A stretch of 7,071 bases of DNA from Anaerolineae bacterium (GTDB taxonomy: Bacteria; Chloroflexota; Anaerolineae; J102), in assembly GCA_027036755.1 (NCBI GenBank), contig JALWDV010000736.1, forward strand, positions 1-7,071, in the 5' to 3' direction. The translations under genes were made by a program, and so were the position numbers. Below the pieces are notes generated by a model. It searched no databases, was not told the origin of the DNA, and worked only from the letters and a program-made list of their open reading frames with translations. Shown in pieces: positions 1-4,936 of this stretch (positions are counted from its first letter, which is position 1; each line of letters begins with the position of its first letter).

Positions 1-139
1 CAGACTTTGTCCTGATCGGCCATGTGCGTCTGGCCAGCAACAGCCTTCTTCCTGATTCTGAAACGGATGTTTTTTCAGGACGAAGCCATTCTCACTTTTG
101 CATCAGATTTTTAGCGAACGACGAGTTTTGACGATCACT

Positions 140-209
140 TAGCCGGATTTATCCGGCGCTGTTTTGTAGCCCGGCGACTTCATCGCCGGGCGGACGTGGC
201 GAACGCCAC
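140..209. repeat. 70-bp hairpin-chain repeat, copy 1
   Basis: This 70-bp segment recurs without a mismatch at 3318-3387, 3,178 bp away. It is a chain of three perfect hairpins: GCCGGAT/ATCCGGC (142-157), GCCCGGCGA/TCGCCGGGC with a 5-nt loop (169-191), and GTGGCG/CGCCAC with an AA loop (196-209). Such a chain resembles REP/BIME-type intergenic repeats. Unlike copy 2, this copy has no mirror-image arm on its left and no flanking terminal repeats, so it looks like a free-standing unit. An 8-mer TGCATCAG occurs on both sides (99-106 and 235-242), but I cannot show that it is a target duplication. Confidence 0.9.
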
Positions 210-260
210 GATGACCGATTTAATTTCTGAAATATGCATCAGTTGACTGGTTACTGCGAC

Positions 261-300
261 AACACCCAACCCATTTTGGATACACCCAGTTCATTTTGAG
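261..300. repeat. Two 20-bp direct repeats upstream of lutC
   Basis: Two abutting 20-bp units (261-280 and 281-300) share ACACCCA at positions 2-8 and CATTTTG at positions 12-18 of each unit, 14 of 20 identical. They end 30 bp before the LutC start codon. A period near two helical turns would suit a tandem operator for a regulator. Equally, arrays of about 20-bp repeats occur at the ends of some insertion sequences (IS21-like), so this may be an IS end remnant. The sequence alone does not decide between these. Confidence 0.55.
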
Positions 301-330
301 CGGATCGCCACTTCTCCGAAAGATAGCGCC

Positions 331-1008
331 ATGACTTCATCCCGCACCGAAATTCTGGCCCGCATCCGACGGGCGCGCCAACGGGCGCTGCTGCCCGACG
401 TCACCGGCGTCACCCCGCCGCCGCCCGAACCACCGCCTTTCGACCGCCCTCTCATCGATGTGTTCGAAGAGGCGCTGCTCGCGGTGCAAGGCGTTCCCCA
501 TCGTTGCGCCAGCGCGGACGAGGCCGCGGCTCTCATCGCGGACGTCTGCCGGCAGCAAGGACAAAATCAGGTTCTGAGCTGGGCGCCCGAGGTCCTGCCC
601 CTGCCCGGCCTGGGCGACGCCCTGGCGGCCCGCAACATCGAGCTGATTCCCAGCCGTCTGGCGGGCCCGCGCAAGCAAGAGCTGGACGAGATGCGCCCGC
701 TGCTGGTGGGCGTCACCGGCGCGGCCGCGGGCCTGGCCCGCACCGGCAGCATCGCGCTCCACGCCGACCGCAGCCACGGGCGTCTGGCCTCCCTCATCCC
801 CGACATCCACTTCGCCCTGCTGCGAGAAGCGGATATCCACCCGGACATCGCGGCCTGGATCGCCACCGACGAAGCCGGGGCGAAGATCGCGGCCAGCAGC
901 AACACCGTCATCATCACCGGGCCCAGCCGCACCGCGGACATCGCCCAAACCCTGACGTTGGGCGCGCACGGGCCTCGGGAGCTGCATGTCATCCTGATCA
1001 CCCAATAG
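331..1008 (+). CDS. lutC: LutC/YkgG family protein (LUD domain), lactate utilisation protein C
   Basis: The 225-residue protein has the layout and length of LutC/YkgG (LUD domain). This is the small cytoplasmic subunit that works with the iron-sulfur proteins LutA and LutB in oxidising L-lactate to pyruvate. The N-terminus (residues 4-20) is a basic helix of the kind seen in LutC. A proline-rich stretch follows (29-36). The hallmark C-terminal block is clear: L-A-R-T-G-S-I at 135-141, then G-P-S-R-T-A-D-I at 197-204 and L-G-A-H-G-P at 210-215, ending in a hydrophobic strand. Residue 137 is Arg where relatives often carry an acidic residue. The ATG at 331 has only a weak upstream GAAAG, but it gives the usual family N-terminus. 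lutA and lutB are not in the window. If present they would lie beyond the left edge, cut off from lutC by the 330-bp repeat region. There is no clear terminator after the stop. Confidence 0.88.
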   Translation: MTSSRTEILARIRRARQRALLPDVTGVTPPPPEPPPFDRPLIDVFEEALLAVQGVPHRCASADEAAALIADVCRQQGQNQVLSWAPEVLPLPGLGDALAARNIELIPSRLAGPRKQELDEMRPLLVGVTGAAAGLARTGSIALHADRSHGRLASLIPDIHFALLREADIHPDIAAWIATDEAGAKIAASSNTVIITGPSRTADIAQTLTLGAHGPRELHVILITQ

Positions 1009-1042
1009 CTCTACTGAAGAAGTTTTGTCTCACGCAAAGCAT

Positions 1043-1224
1043 GTCCTGAGCCTGTCCTGAACGAAGTGAAGGACCTGGCCGAAGGGTTGCAAAGACGCCA
1101 AGGGAAAAAGATGGATTTTGCCCAAAAAGGAGGCTGTCGGGACGAAATCATCCCCTTGGAAGCACAGGTTACAGCAGAATGACGTTTGACGTTTTGACAG
1201 CCTGCCCTGAGCGAAACCGAAGGG
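1043..1224. repeat. Intergenic palindromic motifs between lutC and the flavoprotein gene
   Basis: The 315-bp gap 1009-1323 holds no credible gene. It carries small palindromes of a dispersed type: GTCCT...AGGAC (1054-1074), nested inside CCTGAGC...CCGAAGG (1047-1086), and a related unit at 1204-1224 (CCCTGAGCG...GAAGGG). An 8-bp inverted repeat, AGGCTGTC/GACAGCCT (1131-1138 and 1196-1203), encloses TGACGTTTGACG (1180-1191), a 12-mer that reappears twice in the palindrome at 2866-3051. The stretch GACGCCAAGGGAAAAAGAT near 1095 resembles 2745-2766. I read these as repeat debris rather than regulatory sites. Confidence 0.55.
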
Positions 1225-1306
1225 TTTGACGGTCTCGGCATGTCGCCCGTTGTCGGCTCCAGCATCCACTGTCTGCCCCGGGAGCCGCATCATTGCAAAT
1301 CATATC

Positions 1307-1313
1307 AGGAGGA
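1307..1313 (+). promoter_or_regulatory. Shine-Dalgarno site that fixes the flavoprotein start
   Basis: AGGAGGA sits 10 nt before the ATG at 1324. The frame is open further upstream to an ATG at 1240, but that start has no ribosome site and would add 28 residues before the FAD-binding strand, which normally begins the protein. The 1324 start is therefore preferred. Confidence 0.92.
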
Positions 1314-1323
1314 AGCGAAACCT

Positions 1324-2658
1324 ATGAAACTCGTTGTTATTGGAGGCGTGGCCGCAGGCATGAGCGCCGCGGCCCGAGCCAAACGTCGCAATAAATCCCT
1401 TGCAATCACCGTTTACGAAAAATCGGGCTACGTGAGCTACGGAGCCTGTGGCCTGCCCTACTTCATCAAGGGCGATATCCCCACGCCCGAGAAGCTGGTG
1501 GTGCGCACGCCCGAGCAGTTCGCCAAACAGGGCATCCGGGCTTTGGTGCATCACGAAGTCATCGATGTGGATGTGGTCGAACACACGGTGACTGTGAAGA
1601 ATCTGGAGACCGGCGAGGTCTTTCAGGATTCGTGGGACGAACTGCTCATCACCACGGGCGCGGTGGCGGTGAAGCCGCCCATCCCGGGCCTGGATTTGCC
1701 CGGCATCTTCACCCTGCGCACAGTGGAGGATGGCATCGCCATCAAGGATTGGATCGCCAAAAAGCATCCGTGGCAGGCCGTGGTGGTGGGCGGCGGTTAC
1801 ATCGGTCTGGAGATGGCCGAAGCTCTGGCCGCCAACGGCATGTATGTGGACGTGGTGGAGATGCTGCCCCAGGTGCTGCCCAACATGGACGCGGATATGG
1901 CCGCGCTGGTGGCGGAGGAATTGGCAGATCACGGCGTGACAGTGCACCTGGAGAGTCCTGTGCGGGCTTTCGAGGGCGATGGCCGGGTGGCGCGAGTCAT
2001 CGCTGGCGACAAGACGCTGGAAGCGGACATCGTGCTGTTCAGCGTGGGCGCCCGGGCCAACATCCCTCTGGCCGAGAAGGCGGGCGCGGCCATCGGCGAA
2101 ACGGGCGCCATTGCGGTGGATGATCATCAGCGCACCACCGTTCCCCACGTGTGGGCCGCAGGCGATGTGGCGGAAGCCTGGCACCGGGTGCTGAACAAGC
2201 CCGCGCACATCCCGCTGGGCACAACCGCCAACAAGCAGGGGCGCATCGCTGGCACGAACATCGCGGGCGGCGACGCCGCGTTTGGCGGCATCGTGGGCAC
2301 AGCCGTGGTCAAAGTCTTCGAGCTAGAAGTGGCCCGCACCGGCCTCAGCGAACGGGAAGCGCAGCAGGCGGGCTTCGATGCGGCCAGCGTCACCATCAAA
2401 GCCCCGGCTCGGGCGCATTACATGCCCACCCATCCCCCCATTCATGTCAAGCTGGTCTTCGAGAAGGGAACCAAAAAGCTGCTGGGGGGCCAGATGGTGG
2501 GTGAGGAAGGCGTATCCAAACGCATCGACATCATCGCCGCGGCCCTGCACAACGGCTGGACAGTCTACGACCTGGCCCAACTGGATCTGAGCTACGCGCC
2601 CCCCTTCGCGCCCGTCTGGGATCCCGTCCTTGTGGCCGCCAACGTGGCGAGCAAGTAG
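1324..2658 (+). CDS. FAD-dependent CoA-disulfide reductase / NADH oxidase family protein
   Basis: This 444-residue flavoprotein belongs to the pyridine nucleotide-disulfide oxidoreductase superfamily. The FAD Rossmann motif G-G-V-A-A-G is at 7-12, with the ribose-binding acid E32. The single redox cysteine C42 lies in S-Y-G-A-C-G-L-P-Y, as in CoA-disulfide reductases and H2O-forming NADH oxidases. An NAD(P)H motif, G-G-G-Y-I-G, is at 156-161, and the second FAD motif, A-A-G-D, at 278-281. A dimerisation domain fills the C-terminus. Tyrosines 366 and 424 sit in the regions where Staphylococcus aureus CoA-disulfide reductase has its catalytic tyrosines. No C-terminal rhodanese domain is present (the length matches the short form), so it is not the CoADR-rhodanese fusion. 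The expected reaction is NAD(P)H-driven reduction of CoA disulfide, or of O2, polysulfide or a persulfide; motifs alone do not separate these. It appears monocistronic, with about 890 bp of repeats before the next gene. Confidence 0.9.
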   Translation: MKLVVIGGVAAGMSAAARAKRRNKSLAITVYEKSGYVSYGACGLPYFIKGDIPTPEKLVVRTPEQFAKQGIRALVHHEVIDVDVVEHTVTVKNLETGEVFQDSWDELLITTGAVAVKPPIPGLDLPGIFTLRTVEDGIAIKDWIAKKHPWQAVVVGGGYIGLEMAEALAANGMYVDVVEMLPQVLPNMDADMAALVAEELADHGVTVHLESPVRAFEGDGRVARVIAGDKTLEADIVLFSVGARANIPLAEKAGAAIGETGAIAVDDHQRTTVPHVWAAGDVAEAWHRVLNKPAHIPLGTTANKQGRIAGTNIAGGDAAFGGIVGTAVVKVFELEVARTGLSEREAQQAGFDAASVTIKAPARAHYMPTHPPIHVKLVFEKGTKKLLGGQMVGEEGVSKRIDIIAAALHNGWTVYDLAQLDLSYAPPFAPVWDPVLVAANVASK

Positions 2659-2732
2659 AGCTCGTTTCAACGTCGAAAAGCAACTGCTAACGCACCCCGG
2701 TTGACAAATCACAAAGGGCGCACAGGCGCTAA

Positions 2733-2830
2733 GACACGAAGATACGAAGGCGCGAAGGAAAAAGATAAGGTTTGGAGAGGATTTTCTCCGTGAACCCCCT
2801 TATTTTTTCCTCTGCGTCCTCCGTGTCTCC
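2733..2830. repeat. Imperfect inverted repeat of the GACACGAAG/GGAAAAA type
   Basis: The left arm (2733-2770: GACACGAAG, ATACGAAGG, CGCGAAGG, then GGAAAAAGATAAGG) is mirrored by the right arm (2795-2830), whose complement reads GGAGACACGG...AGGAAAAAATAAGG. The closest match is GGAAAAAGATAAGG (2757-2770) against CCTTATTTTTTCC (2798-2810). Between them a small GGAGA/TCTCC stem (2774-2778 and 2785-2789) closes the loop. The left arm also shows loose 8-9-bp tandem units ending in CGAAG. This looks like a dispersed non-coding element. Short proteins predicted here are spurious. Confidence 0.65.
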
Positions 2831-2865
2831 GTGTTGAGAAACCTTTTTGCAGTGCATTCAAGGAT

Positions 2866-3051
2866 TTGGCATGGTTCACATCGTCCTTCCTGCATCTTTA
2901 CAATTTCACGTGGTCGACGCCTGGCAAAGCACGTCAAACGTAAAGCGTCAAACGTAAAAACGTGGCGAAACAGACTCTTTTTGACGTTTGACGTATGACG
3001 TTTGACGGAGAAATTGTAAAGATGGCTTTGAATGAGAATGAACCATGCCAA
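2866..3051. repeat. 186-bp nested palindromic element
   Basis: Three nested inverted pairs share one centre. The outer pair is TTGGCATGGTTCA (2866-2878) with its exact complement at 3039-3051. A 14-nt stretch that does not pair, of equal length on both sides, follows. Next is CATCTTTACAATTTC (2893-2907), exactly mirrored at 3010-3024. The inner pair is 2932-2959 with 2980-3007, matching at 24 of 28 positions, and each arm carries two CGTCAAACGT (or ACGTTTGACG) decamers spaced 14 bp apart. The DNA could extrude a long cruciform, and an RNA copy would fold into a long hairpin. I see no direct repeat immediately outside the outer arms and no coding potential. Confidence 0.88.
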
Positions 3052-3055
3052 GGGT

Positions 3056-3125
3056 TTTTTCTGCGAAAATCCGCGATGATCCGATTTTTCAGCGTCATCC
3101 GCGGCGAATCGAAAGGTGGATGCTA
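3056..3125. other. Non-coding stretch with TCCGCG-type repeats
   Basis: Short related words recur here (AAATCCGCGATGATCCG, CGTCATCCGCGGCGAATCG) in the style of dispersed intergenic repeats. The frame open across this stretch (3045-3320) runs through a terminator and a repeat element and has no protein-like pattern, so no gene is called. Confidence 0.35.
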
Positions 3126-3141
3126 GGAAAACAATTAGAAT

Positions 3142-3170
3142 TTGACAAGAGGTTCATAACAGGCTCTAAC
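3142..3170 (+). promoter_or_regulatory. Candidate sigma-70 promoter
   Basis: A perfect -35 hexamer TTGACA (3142-3147) is followed after 17 bp by TCTAAC (3165-3170), which matches 4 of 6 positions of the -10 consensus. Transcription would start near 3177 and meet the intrinsic terminator at 3197-3224 after roughly 50 nt. It may be the original promoter of the sigma factor gene, now separated from it by the MITE-like insertion, or the promoter of a very short RNA. A second, weaker -10-like TATGAT lies at 3489-3494, closer to the sigma gene. Confidence 0.4.
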
Positions 3171-3196
3171 TCATCCATCATCTATCGTCGCTTCCT

Positions 3197-3224
3197 GGGG
3201 ACGGTCAATCCGTTCCCTTTTTTT
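3197..3224 (+). terminator. Rho-independent terminator
   Basis: GGGGACGG (3197-3204), loop TCAAT, and CCGTTCCC (3210-3217) form an 8-bp stem with one G-U pair, followed directly by seven T and then ATTT. The T-tract continues into the 9-bp sequence duplicated around the element at 3229-3463, so the element appears to have inserted at this terminator. Confidence 0.75.
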
Positions 3225-3271
3225 ATTTGGGTGCGTCCTATTTTTGTTGAAGAAACAGCAACGCCGCCAGC

Positions 3272-3369
3272 GCCGGGGGATGAAGTCCCCCGGCTAGAAA
3301 CAGCGCCCCTTCGGGGCTAGCCGGATTTATCCGGCGCTGTTTTGTAGCCCGGCGACTTCATCGCCGGGC
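3272..3369. repeat. Large imperfect palindrome inside the MITE-like element
   Basis: The left arm 3272-3307 is nearly the reverse complement of 3333-3369, with few differences. Each arm contains its own 9-bp hairpin (GCCGGGGGA/TCCCCCGGC at 3272-3294; GCCCGGCGA/TCGCCGGGC at 3347-3369) and ends in the same CAGCGCC or its complement. The centre holds two more hairpins, GCCCC/GGGGC (3305-3317) and GCCGGAT/ATCCGGC (3320-3335). The differences between the arms' hairpin stems are compensatory: each stem remains perfectly paired, which suggests that the structure itself is conserved. Confidence 0.85.
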
Positions 3370-3387
3370 GGACGTGGCGAACGCCAC
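3318..3387. repeat. 70-bp hairpin-chain repeat, copy 2
   Basis: Identical over 70 bp to 140-209, with hairpins at 3320-3335, 3347-3369 and 3374-3387. Here it forms the right part of a larger palindrome within the MITE-like element, whereas copy 1 lacks both the left palindrome arm and the terminal repeats. Complete identity suggests recent spread or gene conversion. Confidence 0.9.
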
Positions 3388-3548
3388 TATAGCGATTCGG
3401 GTTGTGAACATTCATCATTCGGCCAAAACGCCCGGCTGGCCCTAACTCATTTAGGACGCACCCTTTTTATTTCTGGGGGCGGATGGTGTATGATGAAGGG
3501 CCACCCCAACGCATAAACAGGTAACGCACACCCTGCGAGTTGCATCCA

Positions 3549-4157
3549 ATGACTGGTATCGAAATCGATCTCGATATTTACCCCGATGAAGCAGCCCTCC
3601 TTGAAGGCCTGAAACGCGGCGATCCGGAAGCCTGCGCCTGCATGATCAAGCAGTACGCGCCCCGGGTTTACGCCATCGCCATCCGCATGGTCAACGACCG
3701 GGATGAAGCGGAAGAGGTCTTGCAGGAGACGTTCATCAGCGCCTGCAAGAACATCCAGAAATTCGAAGGGCGCAGCGCCCTGGGCACCTGGCTTCATCGC
3801 ATCGCCACCAATGCGGCGTTGATGCACCTGCGCAAACGCAAGAACCGCGAGGTCTCGCTGGACGAACCCATCGAGACCATGGGCGGGGATGACGTTTATC
3901 GCGAGGTGCAAGACTGGGCTTTTTCGCCCGACGACCACGCCATGAACAGCGAGACTCGGGCCGTGCTTGAGCAGGCCATCTCCGAGCTCCCCGAGACCCT
4001 TCGCACCGTTTTCATCCTGCGCGAGATCGAGGGATACAGCACCGAAGAGACCGCGAACATCCTGGGCATCAGCGTGTCTGCGGCCAAGGTGCGATTACAC
4101 CGGGCCCGTTTGAGGCTACGCGCTTTACTGGCCCCTTACTTCACTCAACCTGTCTAG
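3549..4157 (+). CDS. ECF-type RNA polymerase sigma-70 factor
   Basis: A 202-residue extracytoplasmic-function sigma factor. Region 2 spans about residues 28-98. It includes the core-binding stretch D-E-A-E-E-V-L-Q-E-T-F (52-62) and the -10 recognition/melting helix around F72-R75 and W81-N88, ending in a basic L-R-K-R-K. An acidic linker (about 100-138) joins it to region 4 (about 140-197), with E-L-P-E-T-L-R-T-V-F and the helix-turn-helix Y-S-T-E-E-T-A-N-I-L-G-I-S ... V-R-L-H-R-A-R that reads the -35 element. Regions 1 and 3 are absent, as usual for ECF factors. The ATG at 3549 is chosen over an in-frame TTG at 3540; neither has a clear ribosome site. A TATGAT at 3489-3494 may serve as the -10. 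The next gene, 15 bp downstream, encodes a zinc-type anti-sigma factor, the classic partner arrangement. Its target promoters cannot be inferred from the window. Confidence 0.93.
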   Translation: MTGIEIDLDIYPDEAALLEGLKRGDPEACACMIKQYAPRVYAIAIRMVNDRDEAEEVLQETFISACKNIQKFEGRSALGTWLHRIATNAALMHLRKRKNREVSLDEPIETMGGDDVYREVQDWAFSPDDHAMNSETRAVLEQAISELPETLRTVFILREIEGYSTEETANILGISVSAAKVRLHRARLRLRALLAPYFTQPV

Positions 4158-4172
4158 TCATTGCCAACAGCC

Positions 4173-4460
4173 ATGAGCGTGAAGCCTGTTCAACCCCACC
4201 GGCACACCGATGAATGCAGCCGCGTGCTGGATCATCTCAACGACTACATCGATGACAAACTCTCGCCCGAGCTCTGCACGGAATTGGAGGCGCATCTGGC
4301 CGAGTGTGAGAACTGCCGCGTGGTTTACGACACCTTGAACAAGACGCTGTATCTGGTGCATCAATTGCGGGAGCAACCGCCCCAATTGCCCGAGGCGGTG
4401 GAGTATCGTCTTTTTGCGGTGATGAAACTGGAGCAGTTCATCCCCAAAAAGCGAAAATAA
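4173..4460 (+). CDS. Soluble zinc-binding anti-sigma factor (ZAS, RsrA-like)
   Basis: A 95-residue protein with the zinc-type anti-sigma signature H-x3-C-x2-C: H41, C45, C48, in H-L-A-E-C-E-N-C. C15 lies 26 residues before H41, so the full spacing C-x25-H-x3-C-x2-C equals that of Streptomyces RsrA (Cys11, His37, Cys41, Cys44), a redox switch that releases its sigma factor when oxidised. One extra cysteine, C35, is present. No transmembrane helix follows the zinc motif. The C-terminus is a short, charged helix ending K-K-R-K, so the protein should be cytoplasmic. It lies 15 bp after the sigma gene and surely binds that sigma factor. An in-frame TTG at 4161 would add four residues; ATG 4173 is preferred. 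Redox sensing is inferred from spacing only, since not all ZAS proteins are redox-responsive. Confidence 0.87.
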   Translation: MSVKPVQPHRHTDECSRVLDHLNDYIDDKLSPELCTELEAHLAECENCRVVYDTLNKTLYLVHQLREQPPQLPEAVEYRLFAVMKLEQFIPKKRK

Positions 4461-4484
4461 CCCTGGCAATCACGCCAACACGCC

Positions 4485-4512
4485 AAACGTCCGCATTTGC
4501 GGGCGTTTTTTA
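4485..4512 (+). terminator. Rho-independent terminator of the sigma/anti-sigma operon
   Basis: AAACGTCCGC (4485-4494), loop ATTT, and GCGGGCGTTT (4499-4508) form a 10-bp stem with one wobble pair, followed by a T-run to 4511. It lies 24 bp after the anti-sigma stop. Its T-tract overlaps the stop codon of the convergent YjbQ gene. Read on the minus strand, the hairpin lacks a good T-tract, so it serves mainly the plus-strand operon. Confidence 0.85.
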
Positions 4513-4932
4513 TTCTCCGACGAATTGCAGGATCACCCGACGCCGACGAGGACGCACATCGAACTCGATGAACAGAATCTGCTGCCAGGTTCCCAGCGTC
4601 AGCCGCCCGTTCACGAAGGGGATGTGAAGATCCGGGCCGATGATGGCCGCCCGCAGATGGCTGTGGCCGTTGCCGTCGCCCCAGCGCAGGTTGTGGCGAT
4701 AGTCCTGCCCGAATTGGGGCGCGACCTGCTCGAAGAATCGCTCCAGATCGGCCAACGCTCCCGATTCATATTCGATGGTGGTGAGGGCGCTGGTGCTGCT
4801 GGGCGTGAAGATGGTCACCGTGCCCCGGGTGAGCCCCGTGCTGTCCAGAGCCTCTTGCACCTGATGGGTGAGATCGATGAAATCGACGTTGGGCTGGGTG
4901 AAAAAATCCAGTTCTCTGGTTTTTACGAGCAT
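4510..4932 (-). CDS. yjbQ: YjbQ/UPF0047 family protein
   Basis: A 140-residue protein of the YjbQ (UPF0047) family, a small, compact fold that usually forms trimers. Family databases label it a secondary thiamine-phosphate synthase because E. coli YjbQ has weak activity of that kind; its physiological role is not settled. The signatures are clear: P-S-S-T-S-A-L-T-T-I-E-Y-E at 44-56, the strongly conserved N-x3-G-D-G-N-G-H-S-H (N81, G85-H92), L-R-A (93-95), and L-T-L-G-T-W-Q-Q-I near 111-119 followed by E-F-D (123-125). H90 and H92 are likely ligand or metal residues. The ATG at 4932 is chosen because of the strong ribosome site; in-frame ATGs at 4962 and 4953 lie within the upstream gene and have none. 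The gene starts 4 nt after the stop of the peptidase gene, so it is the second gene of that operon. Confidence 0.93.
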   Translation of the reverse strand: MLVKTRELDFFTQPNVDFIDLTHQVQEALDSTGLTRGTVTIFTPSSTSALTTIEYESGALADLERFFEQVAPQFGQDYRHNLRWGDGNGHSHLRAAIIGPDLHIPFVNGRLTLGTWQQILFIEFDVRPRRRRVILQFVGE

Positions 4933-4936
4933 GACG

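Larger units (their letters stand above)
3229..3463. mobile_element. MITE-like non-autonomous element with TIRs and 9-bp target duplication
   Basis: GGGTGCGTCCTA (3229-3240) and its exact complement (3452-3463) are 12-bp terminal inverted repeats. Immediately outside both ends is the same 9-mer TTTTTATTT (3220-3228 and 3464-3472), as expected for a target-site duplication. The 235-bp element encodes no transposase, so it would be mobilised in trans by an IS with matching ends. A 9-bp duplication is known from several IS families, and I do not assign one. The interior is dominated by the palindrome at 3272-3369, which includes copy 2 of the 70-bp repeat. One caution is that the duplicated 9-mer is T-rich, which raises the odds of a chance match. 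Confidence 0.8.

Noticed and set aside
1..23. Minus-strand ATG at 21-23 opening a frame out of the window (M-A-D-Q-D-K-V)
   Set aside because: Only seven codons are visible and no ribosome site stands at a proper distance, so it cannot be supported.
3..131. Open frame on the + strand running in from the left edge (about 42 codons)
   Set aside because: No recognisable motif or family resemblance, and it does not look like the end of LutB. It is too short to call as a partial gene.
337..1005. Long antisense frame opposite lutC, and similar long frames opposite the flavoprotein and peptidase genes
   Set aside because: These are GC-driven shadow frames with low-complexity Arg/Ala/Gly-rich products; the sense proteins carry clear family motifs.
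1240..1323. 28-residue N-terminal extension of the flavoprotein from ATG 1240
   Set aside because: It has no ribosome site, overlaps repeat-like DNA, and lies before the strand that normally begins this family. AGGAGGA supports 1324.
2932..3007. Regularly spaced CGTCAAACGT units, considered as a CRISPR array
   Set aside because: Only four 10-bp units, two in each orientation, with 4-bp gaps within a pair. This is a palindrome, not a repeat-spacer array, and no cas genes are present.
3045..3320. 91-codon open frame on the + strand
   Set aside because: It crosses an intrinsic terminator and enters the MITE-like element, with no protein-like pattern. It appears to be a chance frame in repeats.
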